7,487 bases of DNA from JAPLKX01 sp035530195 (GTDB lineage Bacteria > Hydrogenedentota > Hydrogenedentia > Hydrogenedentales > SLHB01). Shown in pieces: positions 1-6,251 of this stretch. Made by a program: the position numbers and the translations under genes. Within the stretch, counting starts at the first letter, position 1; the number at the start of each line of letters is the position of its first letter. The DNA lies in NCBI GenBank assembly GCA_035530195.1, contig DATKVG010000078.1, forward strand, positions 1-7,487, in the 5' to 3' direction. The notes beneath the pieces were generated by a model. It did not search any database. It saw nothing but the letters and a program-made list of their open reading frames with translations, and was not told the DNA's origin.

Positions 1-4
1 CGCA

Positions 5-1303
5 ATGAAACCGCCGCTCGTATATGTGTTGGTGATCAATTGGAATGGGTTGCCGCACCTGCGTGAATGCTTTGACACGCTGCTGGCAGGCACCTACGCC
101 AACGCCCGGTTTCTTTTAATTGACAATGCCAGTTCGGATAGTTCGGTTGCGTTTGTGCGGACGCATTACGGCCACGACAAGCGGGTGGAGATCCTCGAGT
201 GCGGGACGAACCTTGGTTGGGCGGGGGGTAACAACGCGGGGATGCGGCGTGCGCTGGATGCGGGTGCGGATTATGTGTTTTTGCTGAACAACGACACGGC
301 GACTGCGCCGGATGCGGTGGAGAAGTTGGTTGAGATGGCGGAAATGAAGCGGGACGCGGGTGCGCTTGCTCCGAAGATGTTGATGTACGGTTGCCCGGAC
401 ATTTTGAATTCGGTGGGTTTGGAATGTTCGATTATCGCGTCGTCGTGGGATTTGGGGCTTGGGCGGCTGGACGGTGAGCGTTGGAACGCGCCGCGTCGGG
501 TGATCGGGGCGTGCGGCGGTGCGGCGTTTTACCGTGGGGATGCGTTGCGGAAAGTTGGGTTGCTGCCTCCGGATTTTGGCATTTACCTGGACGACCTGGA
601 TTTGTGCCTTCGGATGTGGAACGCGGGGTATGAGGTGTGGAGTTGTCCGGGCGCGCGAGTGCGGCACAAGTTCAGCGCGACGATGGGCGCGGGGAAGAAC
701 GTGCGGCGGAAGTATTATTTGAACACGCGGAATCGGGCGCGAGTGATCCTGCGTCATTTTCCGTTTCGTCATTGGCCGCGTGTGAAGCTGCTTTACGGGG
801 TGGGTGAGGGGCGTGCGATTGGTCGTGCATTGCTGGATGGTGAGCCGTGGCGAGCGTGGGCGCACGTGCGGTCGTGGGGCTCTGCGGGGGCGTATTTGCC
901 GCGGGCGCTGGCCTGGCGGGCGAAACACGGGGCGGCGTGCCGGTTTTGGCCGTTGATCCGGCAGGACAAGATGTTTTTTGGTGGTGCGCCGCTGCCGGAG
1001 GACGGTTGGTACGAGGCGCGGGATGTTGGGGGTGAGAATGTGCGGCCGATGTCGCGTCGGGCGGTATGGGAGAGCGGGGGTGGCGCGTTGCGGGTGCGGC
1101 ACGTCAATTGTTATCCTCGGTTGGGGTCGACGCGGGTGGACGTGATGCAGCACGGAGCGCGGTTGGCGGTGCTGGCGACGGTGGGGCGGGGCGAGGCGGT
1201 GATCGAGACGGGGCCGGGGCCGGTGGAGTTTGTGTCGGCGCGAGTTTTTGAGGCGGAAGAAACGGGCGAACGGATAGACATCGGCGGCTGGATCGGGCTG
1301 TGA
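5..1303 (+). CDS. Family 2 glycosyltransferase (rhamnosyltransferase-like) with C-terminal extension
   Basis: Predicted cytoplasmic or membrane-associated enzyme that transfers a sugar from a nucleotide-sugar donor to a growing surface glycan; donor and acceptor cannot be read from sequence. The GT-A fold signatures come in the right order: VINWNG at residues 10-15, DNASSD at about 40-45, NLGWAGGNNAG near 69-79, the metal/donor site LLNNDT with NND at 95-97, the GACGGAAFYR segment near 168-177, and the acceptor-side motif YLDDLDLCLRMW with DDLD at 196-199. This arrangement is typical of the WbbL/RfbN-like rhamnosyltransferase branch of GT2. Residues after about 300 form an extension of roughly 130 residues that ends in a probably beta-rich stretch whose role I do not recognise. 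Only four bases lie upstream, so an earlier start cannot be excluded, but MKPPLVYVLVINWNG is a normal N-terminus for the family. The next gene follows after 45 bases on the same strand, suggesting an operon. Confidence 0.9.
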   Translation: MKPPLVYVLVINWNGLPHLRECFDTLLAGTYANARFLLIDNASSDSSVAFVRTHYGHDKRVEILECGTNLGWAGGNNAGMRRALDAGADYVFLLNNDTATAPDAVEKLVEMAEMKRDAGALAPKMLMYGCPDILNSVGLECSIIASSWDLGLGRLDGERWNAPRRVIGACGGAAFYRGDALRKVGLLPPDFGIYLDDLDLCLRMWNAGYEVWSCPGARVRHKFSATMGAGKNVRRKYYLNTRNRARVILRHFPFRHWPRVKLLYGVGEGRAIGRALLDGEPWRAWAHVRSWGSAGAYLPRALAWRAKHGAACRFWPLIRQDKMFFGGAPLPEDGWYEARDVGGENVRPMSRRAVWESGGGALRVRHVNCYPRLGSTRVDVMQHGARLAVLATVGRGEAVIETGPGPVEFVSARVFEAEETGERIDIGGWIGL

Positions 1304-1348
1304 GGCGGGCTGAACGCCGTTGATGTTGGATAAGGTGAGTTTTCAACG

Positions 1349-3610
1349 ATGTCTGAACCGGGCCAGCAGCCGCTGACAGGCTTTTACGTGCGGTTGGGTT
1401 TGGTGGTGGTCCTTGTGGTGGCGGCGTCGATCGCGGGGTACTGGCTTGGTGCGCAGTCGGTGCCTTCTGAGGAGGAGGCGACTGCAGGCGCGGCGTCGAC
1501 TGCGGCTCCAACCGCGGCGACGATGGCGGACCAACCAGCCGCGGCCACACCGCCGCTTTATTTTTTCACATCGGTTCCGTCGTCGTCGGCACGTTCAGCG
1601 GTTGCGGAGGAGATATCGATGGCGGCGTCGGCGGGCATACACCAGTACGCGGTGTCGGTGCCGTTGCCGTGGGACGGCGACATGAACGCTTTTTTGGAGC
1701 CGTTGAACTTCGTGGTTGGCGCGGACAGTTTGGCCCAGTTGCTGGTGCATGTGACGCTTGACCCGCCGGCGTCGTGGCTCGATGCGCATCCGGAAGCGGC
1801 GGTGGCGGCGGGTCCGGGTGGCGCGAAGGCGGTGAGTTTGGCGTCGGAGGCGTGGCGGAAAGAGGCGGGAACGGCGCTGGGCGCGTTGGTGAGCGCGGTG
1901 AACACGTCGTTGACGCCGGATCGCGTACAGGGGTACCTCATTGGATGCCTGCATTCGGGGTTGTGGCACCGGGATGGTGGGGTGGATTCGTCGGCGGCGA
2001 ACCAGGCGGGGTTCCGGCGTTGGCTGAAGGCGCGGTATCTGGATGACGCGCAGTTGCAGAAGGCGTGGGGCGACGCGGGCGTCCGGCTGGAGGACGCCGC
2101 CATCCCGGATGGGCTGATACCGGAGGCGCCGGCGGGCGAGGGTTGCCCGGTGTTTTTGGACTTGCCGGCGATGCAGCGCCGGGCGGATTTTCTGGAGTAC
2201 ACGAGCGAGACGACGGCGGGGACGATTCTCGAGTTTACGGGTCAGATCAAGGGGATCGCGGGGAAGAGCGCGCGTGTGATTGCGAGTTACGGGTATTCGT
2301 TTGAACTGGTGGAGGGGGGTGCGGGTCATTTTTCGCTGGGCCGGCTGCTGGAGAGCGATCTGGACGGTTTTGCGAGCCCGGTTTCGTACGTGGATCGTGG
2401 GTTGGGCGGCGCGGGCGGCCTAATGGGGCCGGTGGACAGCGCGCTGCTTTACGGAAAGCAGTGGTACCTGATCGATGACACGCGGACGGGGATCGCGCGG
2501 GACCCGTTGACGGGCGAGATCACGCGGCCGCGGAACGTTCGGCCGGAAGACATCTACAGTGTTCAGCAGCGGAATTTTGCGGCGGCGCTAGGGCACCGGA
2601 TTGGTCTGATGTGGTCGGACGCGGACGGGGATGGGCGGCTTCACGACTCGGAGATGTGGAAACGGTTCGGTGCGATGTCGGCCATTTACGCGGATTCGGC
2701 GGGTTGGGGGAAAGAGGAATCGCAGGCGGCGGACACAGCGGATGCTGAGGAGGAGGGTTTGCAGGCGGGGGAGATGTCGGAGTTGGCGGTGGTGGTGGAC
2801 GAGGAGAGCCGGTTTGTGGAAGGTTGCGGGGGTGAGTTAAACGAGTTGCTGCTGACGCAGGCGCGCGACAGTGCGGCGCGTGCGGGTCTTCCGGTGAAGT
2901 ATTACGTGTTGCGGGACGTGATCTCGGGAAAAGCGCCGGGTGCGGATCTTTACTTGTTTTTGAACGCGTTCAAGCTCGATGCGGAAGATCGTGCGCGGTT
3001 GCGAGGGGTGCTCGAGGGGAACCGGGCGACGGCGATCTGGATGTACGCGCCGGGGTATTTTGGGGACGAGGGGGCGTCGGTGGAGAACATTGCGCAGATC
3101 ACCGGGATCAACGTCAAGGCATTCGACGGGCCGGAGAAAACGGGCTCAACGTTCGTATTGACAGGGAAGTGGATGGAGAAGGACGAGCCGTTTGGGGGCG
3201 GGATGACGGTGGCGCCGCTGTTTTACATCGAGGATGAGAACGCGGACATGCTGGCGAAGTTCAGGGCGTCGGGGAAACCGAGTGTGGCGACGCGGTTTTT
3301 CGAGGAGGGTTGGGGGTCGGTGCTTTGCGCGGAACCGTCGTTGACGCCACAGATGTTGCGGGAGATCCTGGGGATTCTCGAGGTGTTTCTGTGCTACCAG
3401 CCGGGTGCGCAGGATTTTTATGACACGTTTTTCTTCGGCGAGGGTTTTGTGGGGATTCACGGGAAGGACTCGGGCGAGCGGACGCTGGAGTTGGACCAGG
3501 CGGCGGACATTACGGACGTAATGTCCCCGGACGTGGGCTGGCATCGGCGGCGGGTGATCACGCTGCCGCTGAAAACCGGCGACACGCGGCTGCTGAAGAT
3601 TAGGCAGTAG
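1349..3610 (+). CDS. Membrane-anchored GH42-like (beta-galactosidase-like) protein, possibly non-catalytic
   Basis: 753 residues. A hydrophobic segment at about 16-35 follows a short N-terminus with one Arg, and is followed by an Ala/Thr/Pro-rich linker to about residue 68, so the body is probably exported and tethered to the inner membrane. The body resembles GH42-like proteins of PVC bacteria: YLIGCLHSGLW at 196-206, then a FRRWLKARYLDDAQLQKAWGD stretch, the SPVSY segment at 343-347 followed by a GGAGG loop and PVDS, and DDTRT at 376-380. From about 478 to 640 comes an alpha/beta region like the GH42 trimerisation (GATase-like) domain, with VVVDEESRF and a LNAF...WMYAPG block. A perfect EF-hand-type loop lies at 424-435 (DADGDGRLHDSE). 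The two positions where I expect catalytic Glu appear to hold Leu205 and Ile375, so hydrolase activity is doubtful. The start is supported by AAGGTGAG about 10 bases upstream. It probably forms an operon with the glycosyltransferase. Family assignment rests on remembered family patterns. Confidence 0.78.
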   Translation: MSEPGQQPLTGFYVRLGLVVVLVVAASIAGYWLGAQSVPSEEEATAGAASTAAPTAATMADQPAAATPPLYFFTSVPSSSARSAVAEEISMAASAGIHQYAVSVPLPWDGDMNAFLEPLNFVVGADSLAQLLVHVTLDPPASWLDAHPEAAVAAGPGGAKAVSLASEAWRKEAGTALGALVSAVNTSLTPDRVQGYLIGCLHSGLWHRDGGVDSSAANQAGFRRWLKARYLDDAQLQKAWGDAGVRLEDAAIPDGLIPEAPAGEGCPVFLDLPAMQRRADFLEYTSETTAGTILEFTGQIKGIAGKSARVIASYGYSFELVEGGAGHFSLGRLLESDLDGFASPVSYVDRGLGGAGGLMGPVDSALLYGKQWYLIDDTRTGIARDPLTGEITRPRNVRPEDIYSVQQRNFAAALGHRIGLMWSDADGDGRLHDSEMWKRFGAMSAIYADSAGWGKEESQAADTADAEEEGLQAGEMSELAVVVDEESRFVEGCGGELNELLLTQARDSAARAGLPVKYYVLRDVISGKAPGADLYLFLNAFKLDAEDRARLRGVLEGNRATAIWMYAPGYFGDEGASVENIAQITGINVKAFDGPEKTGSTFVLTGKWMEKDEPFGGGMTVAPLFYIEDENADMLAKFRASGKPSVATRFFEEGWGSVLCAEPSLTPQMLREILGILEVFLCYQPGAQDFYDTFFFGEGFVGIHGKDSGERTLELDQAADITDVMSPDVGWHRRRVITLPLKTGDTRLLKIRQ

Positions 3611-3615
3611 GCTTG

Positions 3616-3636
3616 ATCGGACGGATCGGACGGATG
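3616..3636 (+). repeat. Short tandem repeat GATCGGACG x2
   Basis: Two exact head-to-tail copies of the 9-mer GATCGGACG (3616-3624 and 3625-3633) followed by GAT, starting six bases after the stop codon of the GH42-like gene. A related array with GATCAGACG, GATCGGACC and GATCGGACC occurs after the URO-D gene at 6252-6278. Both sit directly behind a stop codon in non-coding sequence. The repeat is too short to form a strong terminator by itself. Confidence 0.6.
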
Positions 3637-3652
3637 TTGGAGGTGGGGAGGG

Positions 3653-3681
3653 TTGACGGGGCGGGTTTGGTCTTGTAGAAT
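3653..3681 (+). promoter_or_regulatory. Sigma70-type promoter of the riboswitch transcript
   Basis: TTGACG (3653-3658) and TAGAAT (3676-3681) are separated by exactly 17 bases. The -35 box matches TTGACA at five of six positions and the -10 box matches TATAAT at five of six. Transcription would start near 3688, just upstream of the cobalamin aptamer, so the riboswitch would lie at the 5' end of its own transcript. This is the best promoter-like sequence I see in the window. Start site and strength are inferred. Confidence 0.65.
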
Positions 3682-3696
3682 GCACTCATTGGAGCA

Positions 3697-3871
3697 ACGT
3701 TGAAAGGAGGTGATTCGCAGCATAAAAACGGGCCAAGGGAAGACGGTGTGAATCCGTCGCAGACGCGCTGCTGTAACCGGGGACGAAAGCCGCGGTAGTG
3801 CCACTGCCCCACGGGGGCGGGAAGGCGCGGCAAGTAGGACGATCCGGAAGCCAGAAGACCTGCCCAAAACG
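3697..3871 (+). ncRNA. Cobalamin (B12) riboswitch aptamer
   Basis: A cis-acting mRNA leader that binds an adenosylcobalamin-type corrinoid. The conserved core is present in order: AGGT at 3708-3711, CCAAGGGAA at about 3732-3740, GGTG...AATCC inside a gac/gtc stem, GCTGCTGTAACCGG at about 3767-3780, GTGCCACTG with a CCCC-ACG-GGGG hairpin and GGGAAGGC, and the B12-box region AAGCCAGAAGACCTGCC ending at 3864. AGGT (3708-3711) pairs with ACCT (3858-3861), closing the aptamer; outer CGTT/AACG bases can add a weak first stem. The pattern matches Rfam family Cobalamin (RF00174) as I know it. The boundaries are approximate. Downstream is a pseudopilin gene, not a usual B12 regulon member. A reading frame runs openly through this region but has no ribosome binding site and is not a gene. 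Confidence 0.93.
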
Positions 3872-4026
3872 CGCGCGTACGCGCGTATCTTCGAGATGCG
3901 GCAACTTCGCGGAAAGAGTTGCGGCAGGCGCCGGTCGGTACCGGCGGGGGCCTTTCGGTCTGAAGTTTTTCCTGCCACTTTTTCCCCTCTTCAACTGCAA
4001 CGGGGCTTTTGTCGGCCCAAGGGGAA
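3869..4026 (+). promoter_or_regulatory. Putative riboswitch expression platform (alternative hairpins, anti-Shine-Dalgarno)
   Basis: Between the aptamer and the pseudopilin start lies a chain of possible hairpins: 3869-3886 (8 base pairs, CGTA loop), GCAACT/AGTTGC at 3901-3922, and GCCGGT/ACCGGC at 3930-3945 with a CGGT loop. GGCAGG at 3923-3928 is complementary both to CCTGCC of the B12 box (3859-3864) and to a second CCTGCC at 3971-3976, which gives two exclusive pairings. TTCCCCT at 3982-3988 is complementary to AGGGGAA at 4020-4026, the ribosome binding site of the pseudopilin. I see no clean terminator (GC hairpin followed at once by a T run), so control of translation initiation is the better guess. 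All structure here was found by eye. Confidence 0.5.
4019..4024 (+). promoter_or_regulatory. Ribosome binding site that fixes the pseudopilin start
   Basis: AAGGGG lies 10 bases before the ATG at 4035 but only one base before the in-frame ATG at 4026, so 4035 is the credible start. It gives the short basic leader MSSKRFG expected of a prepilin. The same bases can be masked by TTCCCCT at 3982-3988. Confidence 0.6.
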
Positions 4027-4034
4027 TGTGTGCC

Positions 4035-4877
4035 ATGTCAAGCAAACGATTTGGATTTACGTTGATAGAACTGTTGGTGGTGATAGCCATCATCAGCATT
4101 TTGGCGGGGATTTTGTTGCCGGCGTTGAGCAAGGCGCGGCAGAAGGCGGTGTCGGTTCAGTGCGTGAACAACCTGCGGCAACTATTCCTGGCGAACACGA
4201 TGTATGCGGCGGAAAACCGGGGTCATTACGTTCCGGCGGCGCCGGATATGGACGTTGGTTTTGGCGGGACGACGCGTTGGCACGGTGTGCGGCCGACGTC
4301 GGATAACACGAGCGATTTCGACCCGAAGAAGGGCCCGCTGGCGGAATATCTGCCGGACGCGCGGGTGAAGGAGTGCCCGACGTTTACGGAGTTCCGTCGG
4401 ACGGGCGAGGTGGATAACGCGTTTGAGTCGGGTACGGGCGGATACGGGTATAACGCGTCGTACATCGGGGGGACGGCGTATCTGAACGATTACCCGAAGT
4501 CGTACAAGGTTACGACACTGGACAGCCGGCTGGGGAATCCGGGGGAGACCATCATGTTTGCGGACGCGGCGATGCCGCAGGCCGGGTACCTGGTGGAATA
4601 CAGTTTTGTTGAGGCGCCGTATTTTCCGACGCCGGACGAGCCGCGGGGTAACGAGGCGTGGGGGTATGCGTCGGCGAGCATGCATTTCCGGCATGACGGC
4701 CGTGCGAACGTTTTGTGGTGCGACGGGCATGTGACGAGCGAGAAGTGGGAATGGGCGCCGGAGACGAACGTTTACGGGGGCGTGAATAATGCGTGGGCGG
4801 TCGGGTGGTTCGGGCCGCGGAACAATTACTATTTTGATTGCGGGATCAAAGAGGAGTACGGGGGAAATGATGAATGA
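4035..4877 (+). CDS. Type IV pilin-like pseudopilin with H-X9-DG C-terminal motif
   Basis: 280 residues. The N-terminus is a class III (prepilin) signal: the basic leader MSSKRFG, cleavage expected after Gly7, then FTLIELLVVIAII with Glu12 as the conserved Glu5 of the mature protein, and a hydrophobic helix to about residue 33 ending in LPALSKAR. Prepilin peptidase should cleave and N-methylate Phe8, and the helix would hold the protein in the inner membrane or in a pilus or type II secretion-like fibre. The C-terminal part carries the prepilin-associated H-X9-DG motif: His220, nine residues, Asp230-Gly231, in the segment RHDGRANVLWCDGHV. This architecture is greatly expanded in Lentisphaerota, Verrucomicrobiota and Planctomycetota, where individual roles are mostly unknown. 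It is the first gene after the cobalamin riboswitch. No pilus ATPase, platform or secretin gene is nearby, so it is an orphan pseudopilin. Start chosen from ribosome binding site spacing. Confidence 0.93.
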   Translation: MSSKRFGFTLIELLVVIAIISILAGILLPALSKARQKAVSVQCVNNLRQLFLANTMYAAENRGHYVPAAPDMDVGFGGTTRWHGVRPTSDNTSDFDPKKGPLAEYLPDARVKECPTFTEFRRTGEVDNAFESGTGGYGYNASYIGGTAYLNDYPKSYKVTTLDSRLGNPGETIMFADAAMPQAGYLVEYSFVEAPYFPTPDEPRGNEAWGYASASMHFRHDGRANVLWCDGHVTSEKWEWAPETNVYGGVNNAWAVGWFGPRNNYYFDCGIKEEYGGNDE

Positions 4878-4912
4878 TGAGAGAAAATACTAAGAGTTGA
4901 GCGAAATATGGA

Positions 4913-5039
4913 CGAAATATGGGGACGCTGCCCTTATTTCCCCGGGCTGTGCGATTTTCGAAGCACGCTGAGAATGGAAATAAGGGCAGCGTCCCCATAT
5001 TTCGGAGAATGGAAATAAGGGCAGCGTCCCCATATTTCG
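4913..5039. repeat. MITE/REP-like element: three copies of a 29-base unit
   Basis: Unit A (4913-4941) reads CGAAATATGGGGACGCTGCC and continues with CTTATTTCC. Its exact reverse complement occurs at 4976-5004 (B) and at 5011-5039 (C). A and B can form a 29-base-pair stem with a 34-base loop that itself holds a small hairpin (GTGC...GCAC, 4949-4966). B and C sit in a perfect 35-base tandem duplication, 4970-5004 and 5005-5039. The GGGGACGCTGCCC core resembles the imperfect palindromes of REP sequences mobilised by RAYT (IS200-like) transposases; that link is inference. No transposase gene lies in the window. A transcript through it would form a strong hairpin and could separate expression of the pseudopilin from the URO-D gene. 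No T run follows, so I do not call it an intrinsic terminator. Confidence 0.85.
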
Positions 5040-5081
5040 TTGCTGGATTTTGTGGAGTTGGCCGCGCTATCCTTTGAGGCG

Positions 5082-5086
5082 GGAGG
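5082..5086 (+). promoter_or_regulatory. Ribosome binding site that fixes the URO-D protein start
   Basis: GGAGG lies eight bases before the ATG at 5095. The frame is open further upstream with a possible TTG at 5050, but that codon has no ribosome binding site and would add residues unrelated to the family, whereas MTSKERMMRALAGEKGDRVP is a standard start for this family. Confidence 0.7.
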
Positions 5087-5094
5087 GCGCGAGT

Positions 5095-6216
5095 ATGACG
5101 TCGAAAGAGCGGATGATGCGGGCGCTGGCGGGGGAGAAGGGGGATCGAGTTCCGGCGACGGTTCACCAGTGGCAGCAGTTTCATTTGGATGAGTATATGG
5201 GTGGTATGGACGCGCTCGATGCGTTCAAGACGACGGGTCTGGATGCGGCGATCCAGTTTTTCGAGGCGATGGGCCAGTTCTGGTTGCCGGACGCGGAGTT
5301 GTCGGTGGTTCAGACGCCGGAGTGGCGGGAAGACATCACGGTGCTCGATGCGAACCCGTTAAACAAGCGTCTGCGGCGTGAGGTGACGACGCCGGGGGGG
5401 ACGCTGACGTATGCGACATGCGGGAACCGGGCGACGACGTGGATCACGGAGTACATGATCAAGCGCCACGAGGACGTGGACCTGATCGAGAAGTACATGC
5501 CGGTGGGCGGATTGGATCAGGATGCGGTTGTGGGGGTGTATGACGAGCTAGGCGACGCGGGCATTTTGCGCGGATTTGTGTGGGGCGACCAGGCGGGCTG
5601 CTGGCAGCATGCGGCGTGTTTGATGGAGCCGCAGTCGCTGATCTGCGAGGCGATGGAGAACCCGGATTGGGTTCACCGGCTGATGCGCGCGTTGCTGGAG
5701 AAGAAACTGCGGTTTATCGAGGAGTCGCTGCGCGGTGCGCAGTTTGATTTGATCGAGACGGGCGGCGGGTCTTCGAGCGACACGGTGATCTCGCCCGCGT
5801 TGCACCGCGAATTTTGCATGCCGTACGACCGTCAACTGCACCGTGCGCTGCACGACGCGGGGCACCTGGTGACGTATCACACGTGCGGGGGGATGATGCA
5901 CATTTTGGATCAGATCATGGAAAACGAGACGGACGCGTCGGAGACGTTGTCGCCGCCGGGTACGGGGGGCAACATTACGGAGCCGTCGGCGGTTCGGGAT
6001 GCGTATGCGGGTCGTGTGGCGATGATCGGCGGGCTGGATCAGTTCAACGTGCTGACCGCGGGTACGGCGGAAGACGTTCGGCGGGAGGTGGTGCGGCTGT
6101 TTGAGGGCTTCGGTCGTGACGGGGCGTATATCATGTCGACGTCGGACCATTTTTTTGAGGCGCCGATGGCGAATTTGGAGGCTTACGCGCGGGCGGCGGC
6201 GGATTGCGTTTATTAG
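5095..6216 (+). CDS. Uroporphyrinogen decarboxylase (URO-D) family protein, methyltransferase-like branch
   Basis: 373 residues, predicted cytoplasmic, single TIM-barrel domain. The N-terminus (TSKERMMRALAGEKGDRVP) is typical of the broad URO-D superfamily (PF01208), which includes HemE and the MtaA, MtbA and CmuA methyltransferases that move methyl groups on corrinoid proteins or coenzyme M. It lacks the HemE N-terminal substrate motif, so it is unlikely to make haem. YHTCGG supplies His262 and Cys264, the first two zinc ligands of the methyltransferase branch. The region where MtaA-type enzymes have a third Cys reads MSTSDHFFEAP, with Asp351 and His352 and no Cys, so metal binding may differ. 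GGGSSSDTVISP near residues 223-234 is the usual mid-barrel segment. The natural substrate is unknown; PVC-type genomes carry many paralogues. It lies behind the riboswitch-pseudopilin unit, separated by the repeat element, and upstream of a sugar-acid SDR. Confidence 0.88.
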   Translation: MTSKERMMRALAGEKGDRVPATVHQWQQFHLDEYMGGMDALDAFKTTGLDAAIQFFEAMGQFWLPDAELSVVQTPEWREDITVLDANPLNKRLRREVTTPGGTLTYATCGNRATTWITEYMIKRHEDVDLIEKYMPVGGLDQDAVVGVYDELGDAGILRGFVWGDQAGCWQHAACLMEPQSLICEAMENPDWVHRLMRALLEKKLRFIEESLRGAQFDLIETGGGSSSDTVISPALHREFCMPYDRQLHRALHDAGHLVTYHTCGGMMHILDQIMENETDASETLSPPGTGGNITEPSAVRDAYAGRVAMIGGLDQFNVLTAGTAEDVRREVVRLFEGFGRDGAYIMSTSDHFFEAPMANLEAYARAAADCVY

Positions 6217-6243
6217 TCTGGACTCCGGAGACTGGAGTCTGGA
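6217..6243 (+). repeat. Hairpin directly after the URO-D stop codon
   Basis: TCTGGACTCC (6217-6226) pairs with GGAGTCTGGA (6234-6243), ten base pairs including two G-U pairs, around a seven-base loop GGAGACT. It begins at the base after the stop codon. No T run follows, so it may stabilise the mRNA end or be a remnant of a GACTCCAG-type repeat rather than an intrinsic terminator. Confidence 0.5.
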
Positions 6244-6251
6244 GGAAAGAT

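Noticed and set aside
116..1153. Long minus-strand open frame inside the glycosyltransferase gene
   Set aside because: Arg/Pro/His-rich shadow composition produced by the GC-rich coding strand, with no domain motif.
1558..2329. Long minus-strand open frames inside the GH42-like gene
   Set aside because: Overlap a well-supported gene and show low-complexity Arg/Ser-rich translations without recognisable domains.
3706..3711. Ribosome binding site at GGAGGT
   Set aside because: No start codon with a plausible frame follows; these bases form the closing stem of the cobalamin aptamer.
3946..3980. Intrinsic terminator in the riboswitch platform (GGCC-TTTC-GGTC hairpin followed by GAAGTTTTT)
   Set aside because: The stem is only four base pairs with a wobble and is separated from the T run; not strong enough to call.
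3798..4034. Upstream in-frame extension of the pseudopilin (79 extra residues starting MPLPHGGG)
   Set aside because: It overlaps the cobalamin aptamer and platform, has no ribosome binding site, and would bury the prepilin leader, which must be N-terminal.
4913..5039. CRISPR array
   Set aside because: Only two direct copies with no spacer between them plus an inverted copy; no cas genes. It is a tandem/inverted repeat element.
5050..5094. Upstream TTG start for the URO-D protein
   Set aside because: No ribosome binding site and no family-like residues; the ATG at 5095 has GGAGG eight bases upstream.
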